64,000 nucleotides of DNA from Candidatus Gallispira edinburgensis (GTDB lineage Bacteria > Bacillota > Clostridia > Lachnospirales > CAG-274): assembly GCA_904395805.1 (NCBI GenBank), contig CAJFNV010000045.1, positions 19,775 to 83,774 on the forward strand, written 5' to 3'. Positions 7,208-16,388 of the stretch are shown in pieces. The position numbers were made by a program, and so were the translations under genes. Every line of letters starts with the position of its first letter. Positions within the stretch are counted from its first letter, which is position 1. The notes under the pieces were generated by a model that ran no database searches, had not been told where the DNA came from, and was given only the letters and a program-made list of their open reading frames with translations.

Positions 7208-8368
7208 GTGTATACGGTTTTGATCGATCTAACACCTTACTCTATTTTGTGGGTAACAGTTGTTACTTGTGTTTTTATAGTTTTATTTATATTTATTACC
7301 CGGATGAAGGCTGTAATTTCAAAGGTTCCCATGTGGATTACCATGTCTCTGGCTTTTATTATGTGCCTCAGACTTCTATTCCCTGTTGAGTTCCTGTGTT
7401 TCAGCAAAACTTTACTTTCATTTAATGTTTTTCCACACATTAATGATGTTTTTTATGCAGATATTACTGCCATAAACAACGTTGTACCTGACATCAGGCT
7501 TACTGTTGTAAATGTATTCTGCTTTGTCTGGGTATCCGGAGCAGTTGTTTTTATTGTAAATTATCTTCGCAAATATAACAAGCTGTGCAAGATGATAAAA
7601 CATATCGCTCCTTCTGATGATCCCTTAATTACAGGCACATTAAACCGTATTAAGGCAGAGCATAACTTTAAATTTGATGTTAAAATAATTGTTAACTGCG
7701 CGATTCCGTCTCCTTCTGAATTCGGATTTTTTCGTCAGGTAATATTTTTAAACGATTATAAGTATACAGCTGAAGAGCTTAACTATATTCTGCTTCATGA
7801 GCTTACTCATTTTTATAATAAGTCGAACTGGATCAAGCTTTTTATGGATATGGTTAAATCAATTCTTTGGTGGAATCCTGTAATTTACATGCTTCAGGAA
7901 CATATTGATAATCTCCTTGAAATTTATGTAGATACCTATGTTGTCAGAGATTCCATAGCAGAATACAGACTTGGCTATCTTGAATGTATCTGTAATGTAT
8001 TTAAAAGGTCAATTCCTTTAAATATGTGCTCTGCTGAAAGTAATTATGTCCATTCTATGGCTGCGGTTTCCAGTAGTAGTGTACTTAAAATGAGATATAA
8101 TGCTATCTGTTTAGATCATAGGAATAATATAACGGCTTGTGTAACAGCCTTCTTAATTATTCTTATATACATATTCATTTCCGGCAGATATGTTGTCCAG
8201 CCCGGCTATGAGCCTACCGAAGAGGATATGTATGTTCCCGAAATTACGTCCGAAAACTCATATATTGTCAAAGAAGGAGATATGTATGTCTTATACTGCG
8301 AGGGAACATCTTATTTAGTCAGTCCTGATCTTGAGAGCTTGCCACAAGTTCCTCTTATAAATGAATGA
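7208..8368 (+). CDS. M56-family (BlaR1-like) membrane metallopeptidase
   Basis: A 386-residue membrane protein with four likely helices (about residues 10-30, 38-55, 95-115 and 310-330) and the zinc protease motif HELTH at residues 197-201, in the same cytoplasmic position as in BlaR1/MecR1. The distal part after the last helix is only about 60-70 residues (ending SLPQVPLINE), so the penicillin-binding sensor domain of BlaR1 is absent. It presumably senses something other than a beta-lactam, or works with a partner. It begins with GTG directly after the repressor's TAG and has no separate RBS, which indicates coupled translation. A bidirectional terminator follows. Confidence 0.82.
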   Translation: MYTVLIDLTPYSILWVTVVTCVFIVLFIFITRMKAVISKVPMWITMSLAFIMCLRLLFPVEFLCFSKTLLSFNVFPHINDVFYADITAINNVVPDIRLTVVNVFCFVWVSGAVVFIVNYLRKYNKLCKMIKHIAPSDDPLITGTLNRIKAEHNFKFDVKIIVNCAIPSPSEFGFFRQVIFLNDYKYTAEELNYILLHELTHFYNKSNWIKLFMDMVKSILWWNPVIYMLQEHIDNLLEIYVDTYVVRDSIAEYRLGYLECICNVFKRSIPLNMCSAESNYVHSMAAVSSSSVLKMRYNAICLDHRNNITACVTAFLIILIYIFISGRYVVQPGYEPTEEDMYVPEITSENSYIVKEGDMYVLYCEGTSYLVSPDLESLPQVPLINE

Positions 8369-8371
8369 TAT

Positions 8372-8440
8372 AAAAATACCTTTTATACTTTAAGCTTAAA
8401 TGGATCATCATTTATAAGCTCTGTATAAAAGGTATTTTTT
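8372..8440. terminator. Bidirectional terminator
   Basis: AAAAATACCTTTTATAC (8372-8388) pairs with GTATAAAAGGTATTTTT (8423-8439). T-runs are available on both strands, so it serves the M56 gene and possibly the converging EcsC gene. Confidence 0.7.
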
Positions 8441-8487
8441 ATTCTTAAAATTTAATCAGCTATATCATTAATATTGTTCTGTCGGGC

Positions 8488-9258
8488 TTACAACCTCTCA
8501 AGGCATCTTCTTTCATATTTCAAATGTGCATATGTAACAATTCTCCTGAACACTTTCACATTTGTGTACCCTCCTATAACGCCCACAAAGGTAAGTCCCT
8601 GCACAAACTTATATGTAAGGAGTTCATTTGCAAGAACTCCCGCTGTTCTTTTCATTTCCCTGTCAAGATCACCTTCAAAAATATTGTTATCAATAAGGTA
8701 TTCCATTCTCTTTATTTGTCTGTCGGTTCTCTCTCTTCCCTCTCCTCTGCTCATAGCACCTGTGATCAGCTTCAATATATAGCATTTTTCATTTTCATCT
8801 GAACAGTCAAAACCATATGTTGACGCGATCTTGTATATACTTCTCAATATGACTCCAATAAATATAGGTATATCTGGAAGACCTATGCCAAGTATACCAA
8901 GCCCTGTTCCCTCGGCAGCAGTAAGAGCAATATCTTTTTTAAGGCTTCTGTCAAGTTTTCTCCTTAGATGTATAAGAGCCTCACTGTCCTTATCTATAAT
9001 TGATCTGTAAGCTCTGAAATCCATATTCATTGTTTTTCTGTCGTATGTTTTGTCAATAACTCCCGTTCCTTTTTCAAACACAATGCCGAAAGCCTTGTAA
9101 AAAGCCGCCTCAAGTTTACTTTTTAAATCATCGGGAATTTTGTTTTCGACTTTATTCATAAGGGAGTCTATTTTTTTCTCAACAAAGCCTGTTTTCCTGT
9201 CCAGATTTCTCTCCTGAATTTCTATTCTCTTCAATTCCTTTTCTATATGTTTTTCCAT
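8488..9258 (-). CDS. EcsC-family protein
   Basis: A 256-residue protein of the EcsC family. It is charged and helical at the N-terminus (KELKRIEIQERNLDRK), with a central glycine-rich hydrophobic segment around residue 130 (GLGILGIGLPDIPIF) and a second hydrophobic segment near residue 225 (FVGVIGGYTNV). EcsC proteins are associated with membranes, and in some bacteria with ABC exporters, but their activity is unknown. The ATG at 9258 is chosen because AAAGGAGAG lies 6 bases upstream. The start lies 80 bases inside the end of the upstream AI-2E-type gene, an unusually long overlap. Confidence 0.8.
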   Translation of the reverse strand: MEKHIEKELKRIEIQERNLDRKTGFVEKKIDSLMNKVENKIPDDLKSKLEAAFYKAFGIVFEKGTGVIDKTYDRKTMNMDFRAYRSIIDKDSEALIHLRRKLDRSLKKDIALTAAEGTGLGILGIGLPDIPIFIGVILRSIYKIASTYGFDCSDENEKCYILKLITGAMSRGEGRERTDRQIKRMEYLIDNNIFEGDLDREMKRTAGVLANELLTYKFVQGLTFVGVIGGYTNVKVFRRIVTYAHLKYERRCLERL

Positions 9259-10375
9259 TTTCGACTCTCCTTTCACAATATCTGTCAAGCCTTAGCTTTA
9301 TTACAGCAACGACAGGCACAGCAAATATCATTCCTGCAATACCGAAAAGCTTTCCTGCAACTGCAAGGGATATGATTATCATTATCGGACTGAGTTTTAC
9401 ACTGTCACCAACTACTTTAGGAACTATGACCGCTGTGTCGATCTGCTGCAAAACTATTATAAGAACAGCAGCGTACACAGCCCTCACAGGTTCACCGCTT
9501 ATTAATGCCATTCCCACGGAAAGGCAAAAGCCTATTATTGACCCAAAATAGGGTATTATATTTGAAAATCCGCTGAAAATACCAATTGCAACGGAAAATG
9601 GGACCTTTATAACCGACAGACCAAGACTTATAAGCGCCGCCATTATAAGTCCGTCTGTAAGCTGTCCTCTCAGATAACCGCTGAAAACATCATCTACATC
9701 CTTTATAAATCCATATATTCTTATTCTCCATTTTTCACTTATAAATACGCAAGAATATTCCTTTAGTCTGTTTAATATTTTATCTTCATCCTTAAGCATA
9801 TAAAAAGCAACAACAATGCTGAGTATAAGGGTAACGCCCTTGCTTACAATTTCCCTTGATATATTTAAAATATCTCCTCCTGCAGATTTAATATAGTTAT
9901 AAAACATATTGTTTATGCTGTCAAATATATTTTCAATAAATCCCATATTGTGGCTGTTAAGAAACATTTTAATTTCACTGTATATATTTTTTATATTAGC
10001 ACTGTATTTTTCTATATTGCTGCTCAGTTCCTTATAATCCACACTATATACCGTCACAAATGCCCCTGTACATATAATAGCAGCAAGTAAAATAAAAACT
10101 ACACCAACAGATGTAGTTTTTTTAAGCCCCGTTCTTAAAGCCGTAATTTTCACAGCAGGTTTAAGAATATAAGCTATAATGAAGCCTGCAATTATTATTG
10201 AAAACACAGAGCATATTTTCTTTGCAATATTCATAGCAAAGCTGTAAATATCCCCTAAATTCACAATGGTATATATTATGCCGTCAATTGCATTTTTAGC
10301 TATATATATACATATGAAAGTAAATATGGCATAAAAACAGACCTTAAAATAGCTCTTATCCCAGGGTAAATTCAT
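9179..10375 (-). CDS. AI-2E/PerM-family transporter
   Basis: A 398-residue polytopic membrane protein of the AI-2E transporter (PerM/YtvI) superfamily, with about eight helices. The family-typical end is present: GFSNIIPYFGSIIGFCLSV, then QQIDTAVIVPKVVGDSVKLS and FAVPVVAVIKL. Members export AI-2, Na+ or other solutes, and several Firmicutes members act in spore or stress physiology. The substrate is unknown here. The ATG at 10375 follows AAGGAG by 5 bases. The last 26 residues are very basic and polar and lie inside the overlap with the EcsC gene, so the tail may be a secondary extension. Confidence 0.85.
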   Translation of the reverse strand: MNLPWDKSYFKVCFYAIFTFICIYIAKNAIDGIIYTIVNLGDIYSFAMNIAKKICSVFSIIIAGFIIAYILKPAVKITALRTGLKKTTSVGVVFILLAAIICTGAFVTVYSVDYKELSSNIEKYSANIKNIYSEIKMFLNSHNMGFIENIFDSINNMFYNYIKSAGGDILNISREIVSKGVTLILSIVVAFYMLKDEDKILNRLKEYSCVFISEKWRIRIYGFIKDVDDVFSGYLRGQLTDGLIMAALISLGLSVIKVPFSVAIGIFSGFSNIIPYFGSIIGFCLSVGMALISGEPVRAVYAAVLIIVLQQIDTAVIVPKVVGDSVKLSPIMIIISLAVAGKLFGIAGMIFAVPVVAVIKLRLDRYCERRVENGKTYRKGIEENRNSGEKSGQENRLC

Positions 10376-10399
10376 ATATTCTCCTTCTTGCATCAATAA

Positions 10400-11818
10400 T
10401 TACATTTTTTCAAGAACACTGCAAAGAAAATTCCATACCCTTTCAATTGAAGAAATACTTGCTCTTTCCTTTGGTGTATGAATATCCAGCAAATTCGGAC
10501 CAAATGAGATCATATCCATATCAGGAATTTTTTCTGCTATAAGTCCGCATTCAAGACCTGCATGAACAGTTTCCACCTTAGGCTCAGACTTATAACATTC
10601 TCTGTAAACATCAACAAACAGATCTCTCAAAGGTGACTCTGCCCTATACTCCCACGCAGGATAATCTCCATGACTTTTTTCGGTTCCGCCGCATATTTCA
10701 GTAAGCTTTTCAATCTGGTTCTTAATATAGGCCTTTCTTGTAATTACAGAACTTCTCACAGCACATATTAATGACACTGAATTTCCGTTCATTTTTACAA
10801 CACCTATATTATTTGAGCTTTCAGGCATGTTAAGCTCTAAATTTACTGACTCTACCCCGTTTGGCATAAGGAGTATTGCCGTCAGCAGTCTTTTTGCTGA
10901 GTCCGTTGAAAATACATTATCGCATATTTCAACTTCCTCTGTCTTTATTTCAATATTACCGTCTGTAAGAGCATATTCTGCCCTTATTTCTCCTTTTACA
11001 ATATTTACTGTAGCTTCAAGGCTCCCCATATCTCCACAGCAGACAACAGCCTCTGCATATCTGGGTATAGCATTGTCCTTTGCTCCTCCGTTGACTGAGC
11101 ATATCTGTGCTTTTTCTGTACTTATAACTCTGTCCAAAACCCTTGCGATTATTTTATTTGCATTAGCTCTTTCCTTGTCAATGTCTATTCCGGAATGTCC
11201 GCCCTCAAGATCTGTTACAATTATTCTTGCGAATTTATCATGATCAGGCTTAACAAGCTCCACAGGTATTTCAGACTCTGTCTTTACGCCTCCTGCACAG
11301 CCTACAGTAAATATTCCTTCTTCTTCGGAATCAATATTTAAAAGCTTTCTTCCCTCAATGAGTGTAGCATCCAGATTTGCAGCTCCAAGCATCCCAACCT
11401 CTTCATCTGTAGTTATAACCACTTCAACAGGAGGATGCACAGCATTTTCATCATCAAGGAGAGCCATAGCCATAGCCACTGCGATCCCATCATCAGCCCC
11501 CAGAGTCGTACCGTCGGCATGTATATAATCCCCATCGTATATTACCTTAATGGGATCCTTTTCAAAATCATGTTTAACATCGGGATTTTTCTCGCATACC
11601 ATATCCATATGCCCCTGGATCACAACAGGCTCATGATCTTCATAGCCCTTTGAACCTTTTTTCTTTATAATCACATTATTAGCCTTATCCTGATGTACCC
11701 ATAAACATCTTTCCTTAGCAAACTCAACCAGATAATCGCTTACTGCCTTTTCATTTCCCGAACCTCTTGGTATTTCATTTATTTTCTCAAAAAAGTATAA
11801 AACCTTATCACAATTCAT
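10400..11818 (-). CDS. pepD: Aminoacyl-histidine dipeptidase (PepD, M20 family)
   Basis: A 472-residue M20-type metallopeptidase of the PepD (beta-Ala-His dipeptidase) group. The di-zinc site motifs are visible: QGHMDMVCE, then LGADDGIAVAMAM, the catalytic TTDEEVGMLGA, and a late HTPKERASI region. The start MNCDKVLYFFEKINEIPR is typical. It would split X-His and other dipeptides in the cytoplasm as part of peptide catabolism. The ATG at 11818 follows GAGGTGTGATT. Length and motif order are normal for the family. It lies upstream of the AI-2E-type gene with a short gap. Confidence 0.9.
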   Translation of the reverse strand: MNCDKVLYFFEKINEIPRGSGNEKAVSDYLVEFAKERCLWVHQDKANNVIIKKKGSKGYEDHEPVVIQGHMDMVCEKNPDVKHDFEKDPIKVIYDGDYIHADGTTLGADDGIAVAMAMALLDDENAVHPPVEVVITTDEEVGMLGAANLDATLIEGRKLLNIDSEEEGIFTVGCAGGVKTESEIPVELVKPDHDKFARIIVTDLEGGHSGIDIDKERANANKIIARVLDRVISTEKAQICSVNGGAKDNAIPRYAEAVVCCGDMGSLEATVNIVKGEIRAEYALTDGNIEIKTEEVEICDNVFSTDSAKRLLTAILLMPNGVESVNLELNMPESSNNIGVVKMNGNSVSLICAVRSSVITRKAYIKNQIEKLTEICGGTEKSHGDYPAWEYRAESPLRDLFVDVYRECYKSEPKVETVHAGLECGLIAEKIPDMDMISFGPNLLDIHTPKERASISSIERVWNFLCSVLEKM

Positions 11819-11846
11819 AATCACACCTCATATTCCCTATATATAC

Positions 11847-11879
11847 TTTACCCTCATATTGTAAAAATATGAGGGTAAA
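11847..11879 (-). terminator. Perfect 14-bp hairpin between the UPF0210 gene and pepD
   Basis: TTTACCCTCATATT (11847-11860) and AATATGAGGGTAAA (11866-11879) are perfect complements. The stem lacks a strong T-run after it on either strand, so it may be a weak terminator or an mRNA-processing structure in the pepD leader. Confidence 0.5.
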
Positions 11880-11902
11880 AACAAAATCATTTATTAAATT
11901 TA

Positions 11903-13261
11903 TCAGTTCTTAAAACTATGAATAGGCGCAGGAATTCTTCCGCCTCTCTTAATAAATGCCTCACAGCTGAATTTATTTACAGGCATTACAGGAGCATAGC
12001 CCAGAAGACCGCCAAACTCAACTGTATCACCAACATTGGCACCAATCACAGGTATAATTCTTACTGCAGTAGTTTTATTATTTACCATACCTATAGCCAT
12101 TTCATCTGCAATAATACCTGAAATAGTTTCTGCAGATGTATCTCCCGGAATAGCGATCATATCAAGTCCTACAGAACATACACATGTCATAGCCTCAAGT
12201 TTTTCAAGAGTAAGAGCACCTGCATTAACAGCGTCTATCATACCGTGATCCTCACTTACAGGAATAAAGGCACCTGAAAGTCCGCCCACATAAGAACTTG
12301 CCATTACGCCGCCCTTTTTAACATTGTCATTAAGCATAGCAAGAGCTGCAGTAGTGCCGGGAGCACCTGCCTGCTCAAGACCCATTTCATTAAATATTTC
12401 AGCTATGGAGTCACCTACAGCTGGAGTAGGAGCAAGTGAAAGGTCAATAATACCAAACGGCACGCCAAGTCTTTTGCTTGCCTCCTGGGCAACAAGCTGA
12501 CCAACTCTTGTGATTTTAAATGCTGTCTTTTTAACTGTTTCGCATACGGTTTCAAAGTCTGCTCCTCTTACACTTTCAAGAGCACGCTTTACAACACCCG
12601 GACCGCTTACACCAACATTTATAACAAGGTCCCTTTCTCCTATACCATGAAAAGCTCCAGCCATAAAGGGGTTGTCCTCAACGGCATTACAGAACACAAC
12701 AAACTTTGCACAGGCAATAGAGCCTCTGTCTTTTGTAAGGAAAGCCATTTCCTTAATTGTTTCACCCATCTGCTTTACGGCATCCATATTGATGCCGTTT
12801 CTTGATGAGCCCACATTTATGCTTGAACATATTCTCTCTGTTGTACTTAAAGCCTCGGGAATACTGTTTATAAGATCTCTGTCACCCTTAGTACAGCCCT
12901 TCTGTACTAAAGCGGAATAACCGCCTATAAAGTTTACTCCAACTTCTTTTGCAGCCTTGTCAAGAGTTTTTGCAATTTCAATATAAGCTGACTGACCGCA
13001 GCTTCCTCCTACAAGTGAAATAGGAGTAACGGAAATTCTTTTGTTTACAATAGGCACGCCAAACTCATTGCCTATTTCATCACCTGTTTTAACAAGGTTT
13101 TCTGCACTCTTTGTTATCTTGTCATAAATTTTATCTGTAAGCTTTTTTACGTCAGTATCAATACAATCCATTAAGCTTATACCCATTGTAATAGTTCTTA
13201 CATCAAGGTTAGCTTCCTGGATCATCTTATTTGTTTCCTGAACTTCAACACGTGAAATCAT
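11903..13261 (-). CDS. UPF0210 (PFL-family) protein
   Basis: A 452-residue protein of the UPF0210/DUF711 family, conserved in Firmicutes and archaea. It starts [20 protein letters not shown] and carries the conserved segments [23 protein letters not shown] and [14 protein letters not shown]. The fold is related to pyruvate formate-lyase-type barrels, but no activity is established that I know of. It is encoded 17 bases after the ACT-domain gene, the usual two-gene arrangement of this family. The ACT partner suggests control by an amino acid or similar ligand. Full length. Confidence 0.88.
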   Translation of the reverse strand: MISRVEVQETNKMIQEANLDVRTITMGISLMDCIDTDVKKLTDKIYDKITKSAENLVKTGDEIGNEFGVPIVNKRISVTPISLVGGSCGQSAYIEIAKTLDKAAKEVGVNFIGGYSALVQKGCTKGDRDLINSIPEALSTTERICSSINVGSSRNGINMDAVKQMGETIKEMAFLTKDRGSIACAKFVVFCNAVEDNPFMAGAFHGIGERDLVINVGVSGPGVVKRALESVRGADFETVCETVKKTAFKITRVGQLVAQEASKRLGVPFGIIDLSLAPTPAVGDSIAEIFNEMGLEQAGAPGTTAALAMLNDNVKKGGVMASSYVGGLSGAFIPVSEDHGMIDAVNAGALTLEKLEAMTCVCSVGLDMIAIPGDTSAETISGIIADEMAIGMVNNKTTAVRIIPVIGANVGDTVEFGGLLGYAPVMPVNKFSCEAFIKRGGRIPAPIHSFKN

Positions 13262-13278
13262 AATTAACCTCCAAATTA

Positions 13279-13548
13279 TCAGATACGATGCATAGAGTTG
13301 AAAATATCTTCTCTCTGAAGTCTTATATCAACACCTATTTCATCGCCTAATTTTTTAAGCTCTGCAACAATTTCCTCAAATCTGTGACAGCTTGTTGAAA
13401 GATCAACGACCATCATCATATTAAACCAGCCGGAAACAATAGTCTGTGATATATCCAGAATATTAATTTCATCCTTTGCAAGGTAAGAACAAACCTTTGC
13501 TATAATACCAACCTGATCTTTACCTACAACAGTAATAATACCCTTCAT
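13279..13548 (-). CDS. ACT-domain protein (UPF0237 family)
   Basis: An 89-residue stand-alone ACT protein similar to the N-terminal part of Gcv[21 protein letters not shown], then NILDISQTI and a second half ending in [15 protein letters not shown] domains bind small molecules, often amino acids. GGAGG lies upstream of the ATG. It is placed directly before the UPF0210 gene, with which it is almost always paired, so it is probably its ligand-sensing partner. Function of the pair unknown. Confidence 0.88.
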   Translation of the reverse strand: MKGIITVVGKDQVGIIAKVCSYLAKDEINILDISQTIVSGWFNMMMVVDLSTSCHRFEEIVAELKKLGDEIGVDIRLQREDIFNSMHRI

Positions 13549-13641
13549 TTACAGAATCCTCCTAAAATACATTTGAACTTATATTACCACAAAACAGCTT
13601 ATATTTCAACAGTTTATTATTTTTTTACTGTACATAACTGT

Positions 13642-14922
13642 TTATTCCCTTCTGCCATCCATTGTCTGTTTAATAATGCTTCTCATAATTTCTTCATCAA
13701 GCTGACCGCTTACATAACCAAAAACATTTCCCTCTCTGTCAATCATAAATGTAGTCGGCAGTGATGATACACCATACATACCGAATATTTCACCTGTGTT
13801 ATCAAAAACCACAGGATATGTGTATCCGTTTTCGCTGAGGAAAGATTTTATTTCTTCTTCCGACTTCTCTCCGCCAATATCAGGTGAAGCAACTCCCAGC
13901 ACGATCAAAGCATTGTCACCTTCTCGGCTATATTCTTCATATATCTTCTGAATATCTGGCATTTCAGCCTTACATGGCGGGCACCATGTTGCCCAGAAAT
14001 TAAGAAAAACAGTTTTGCCTTTGTAATCGGATAATTTATGTGTATTCCCGTACTGATCATAAAGAGTAAAGTCTATAGCAGGTACAGCACTTTCTTCTTG
14101 GGAAGTTTCTTCAGTGGTTATTTCCGTTGTTTCCTCTGTTGTCATTTCTGTTATCCCTGCAACATTATTATCATTTCCATTATCTGAATATGAAATATCA
14201 GATAAATATCCCGTAACCGAATTCATTTTGCCCGTAAACATCAATATGCCCATTAATATCATAATTACACCGCCTATTCTTGCAGTGTATTTTACAACAT
14301 TCATATGATTTTTAAAGAAAGAAATTACTGTAGTTGTAAACACACCAACAGCTAAAAATGGCAGTACAAAACCCAGAGTATATACACCTATCAGTATAAA
14401 ACCCATTGACTTTGTACTTGCCGAAGCTGCCATAATAAGTACACTTGCAAGAGCAGGTCCCACACATGGAGTCCACGCAAAACTGAATGTAAAGCCCATA
14501 ATTAATGCCGCTATTGGTGACATTACAACCTTGCTCACATCAAAATGAATTCTGTATTCTTTATTGAAAGCAAAGTTTCCTCCAAATATACCAAGCTGAT
14601 AAAGACCAAAAAGAAAAACAATTGCCCCGCCTATTCTTGCAAAAAGCAGTCTGTTTTTACTGAAAAAACTTCCAAGAGCAGAAAATCCAAGCCCCAGAGC
14701 AAAAAATGCAAAGCTTATTCCTATTACAAAAAACAGGGTATTTATCATAACCTTTTTTCTCTTGTAGTATATTCTGCCGTCCTCACCTTTTACACCTGTT
14801 CCTCCCGATAAATATCCTATGTAAAGGGGGATAAGGGGCAGCACACAGGGAGAGAAAAAGCTCAGCAATCCCTGTAAAAATACCATTGTTCCCGGTACAC
14901 TTGTATCTAAAGAAAATCCCAT
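13642..14922 (-). CDS. CcdA-TlpA fusion: membrane thiol reductant carrier with extracytoplasmic thioredoxin domain
   Basis: A 426-residue two-domain protein. Residues 1-235 form a CcdA/DsbD-beta-like membrane module of about six helices with the Cys-containing segments FFSPCVLPLIPLYIGYLSG and FAWTPCVGPALASV. A Thr/Glu-rich linker follows (about 255-275), then a ResA/TlpA-like thioredoxin domain with FWATWCPPCKAEMPD as redox centre and the conserved cis-Pro segment SSLPTTFMID. It would pass electrons from cytoplasmic thioredoxin across the membrane to reduce disulfides or peroxides outside. The neighbours are not cytochrome c genes, so an oxidative-stress or extracellular thiol role fits better than cytochrome maturation. 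GGAGG precedes the ATG. Confidence 0.9.
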   Translation of the reverse strand: MGFSLDTSVPGTMVFLQGLLSFFSPCVLPLIPLYIGYLSGGTGVKGEDGRIYYKRKKVMINTLFFVIGISFAFFALGLGFSALGSFFSKNRLLFARIGGAIVFLFGLYQLGIFGGNFAFNKEYRIHFDVSKVVMSPIAALIMGFTFSFAWTPCVGPALASVLIMAASASTKSMGFILIGVYTLGFVLPFLAVGVFTTTVISFFKNHMNVVKYTARIGGVIMILMGILMFTGKMNSVTGYLSDISYSDNGNDNNVAGITEMTTEETTEITTEETSQEESAVPAIDFTLYDQYGNTHKLSDYKGKTVFLNFWATWCPPCKAEMPDIQKIYEEYSREGDNALIVLGVASPDIGGEKSEEEIKSFLSENGYTYPVVFDNTGEIFGMYGVSSLPTTFMIDREGNVFGYVSGQLDEEIMRSIIKQTMDGRRE

Positions 14923-14959
14923 ATACGCCTCCTGTTATTTTTTATTTCAAAATTGTAAA

Positions 14960-14998
14960 GGACGGCTGCGCGGTAATTTAAAACCGTGCAAGCCGTCC
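14960..14998 (-). terminator. Terminator after the SGNH esterase gene
   Basis: GGACGGCTGCGCGGT (14960-14974) pairs with ACCGTGCAAGCCGTCC (14983-14998) with a small bulge. It lies 38 bases after the minus-strand stop at 15036 and is followed by CTTTACAATTTT on that strand. Confidence 0.65.
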
Positions 14999-15035
14999 CT
15001 GTTTATATAAAACCACGCTTTATTTAAATGCTCAA

Positions 15036-16334
15036 TTATTCAACCTTCTCAATTTCATCAATTGACTGAGCCTCTGCATTTTCGTCAGCACCGCTTATCT
15101 CATCGTATAAAAGGCTGTATAATGTATATGCATCGCCCTCGCTCATTAACTGCTTAGGATTTGCATATGCAGGTATAACGCCATCCCACATATTGAGAAG
15201 TGCAGCCATACTTTCCTTTGCATAATCTTTAATTTCATCAGCCTTTCCGAAATTATTTAAAACTGTAGTATCTGTATTAAGCTCAGCGCCTGCATACTTT
15301 AATGCTCTTGCGGTAATTGTGCACATTTCCTGTAAATTTATTGCTGAATCAGGATTAAAATTACCCTTATCATCACCTGTAACAAATCCAAGTTCTTTTG
15401 CTGCAGCTATTGCAGGAGCGTACTCACTTGACTTGTCCACATCAGGAAAACTGTCATTTGTATTTTCTGCATAGTCGCCCCCTGTGATCCTTACGATCTG
15501 ATATGTAAATTCAGCCCTTGTCATATAATTTGTATTACTGCCTCCAACATTAATGTATTCACCTATACCATCAATATTTCCAAGCTCTTTTGCAATACTA
15601 TATGCAACAACTCTTCCACCGTAGTGATTTAAATGTGTATTGTCATGTCCCTTGTCGCCCTTTGAGCTGTCCTTATATATTGCATGAAAAGCTGCCGTAT
15701 CCTCAGGTCCGGTCTGCTGATACAGATCTGTAGTGATCTGTGTAGCATCTACACATGGAATATTTAATTCCTCTGCAAGCTCTCTTACCGCATCATCATA
15801 AAGACCATGAGTATCTTCCACATTACCGCTCTCATCAAAGGAACGTCTTGCAATAGGCGTAAGCAATACAGGATTTGCACCCTTTTCTTCTGCCACCTTT
15901 ACATAGTTATTATAAAGGGAATTTTTAAATGAACCCTCTGTGTCCTTATCACCTTCAGGATCGGTGTATCTTGTATTCAGGTCTTCTTCCGTGGATTTCT
16001 TGGCATCATTATGTCCAAACTGTATAAGGAGATAATCTCCTTCACCCATTTCATTTAAAAGTGTCTGATACTCCTCTTCAACGGTAAGGCTTTTTGAGCT
16101 TCTTCCGGATTTTGCAAGATCAACAACTTCGGCACCATTTACATAATTTCCAAGGTACATACCCCAGCCTGCTCTCGGCACTGCATAATTATCATCACTT
16201 CCGTAAATACATGCTGTTGAATCTCCTACAATAAAAATTTTCACATTGTCATCTGCCATTACATTCACCGCTCCCAACGTACCAAACATCATAACAGCTG
16301 CCATTGCACCTGTTAAAAATCTTTTTAATAACAT
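15036..16334 (-). CDS. Secreted SGNH hydrolase (rhamnogalacturonan acetylesterase-like) with SLH domains
   Basis: A 432-residue exported protein. A signal peptide (about residues 1-27, ending NVMA) is followed by an SGNH esterase of the rhamnogalacturonan acetylesterase type: block I FIVGDSTACIYG, block III IQFGHNDAKK and block V near residue 235 (DNTHLNHYG, Asp/His of the triad). From about residue 270 there are S-layer homology repeats, such as TYQIVRITGGDY and FPDVDKSSEYAPAIAAAKEL. It would remove acetyl groups from pectin at the cell surface, anchored to the wall. This fits the uronate and GH43 genes elsewhere in the window. GGAGG precedes the ATG. Confidence 0.85.
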   Translation of the reverse strand: MLLKRFLTGAMAAVMMFGTLGAVNVMADDNVKIFIVGDSTACIYGSDDNYAVPRAGWGMYLGNYVNGAEVVDLAKSGRSSKSLTVEEEYQTLLNEMGEGDYLLIQFGHNDAKKSTEEDLNTRYTDPEGDKDTEGSFKNSLYNNYVKVAEEKGANPVLLTPIARRSFDESGNVEDTHGLYDDAVRELAEELNIPCVDATQITTDLYQQTGPEDTAAFHAIYKDSSKGDKGHDNTHLNHYGGRVVAYSIAKELGNIDGIGEYINVGGSNTNYMTRAEFTYQIVRITGGDYAENTNDSFPDVDKSSEYAPAIAAAKELGFVTGDDKGNFNPDSAINLQEMCTITARALKYAGAELNTDTTVLNNFGKADEIKDYAKESMAALLNMWDGVIPAYANPKQLMSEGDAYTLYSLLYDEISGADENAEAQSIDEIEKVE

Positions 16335-16355
16335 ATGTATTCCTCCTAAAAAAAC

Positions 16356-16376
16356 AAGGCTGTCTCAGACAGCCTT
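16356..16376 (-). terminator. Terminator between acidic protein and esterase genes
   Basis: AAGGCTGT (16356-16363) and ACAGCCTT (16369-16376) form a short stem, followed on the minus strand by TTGTTTTTTT. Confidence 0.75.
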
Positions 16377-16388
16377 ATTATATTTTAA

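Noticed and set aside
10827..11243. 138-codon open frame on the plus strand
   Set aside because: Antisense to pepD, with composition typical of a shadow frame. No RBS was seen that would support it.
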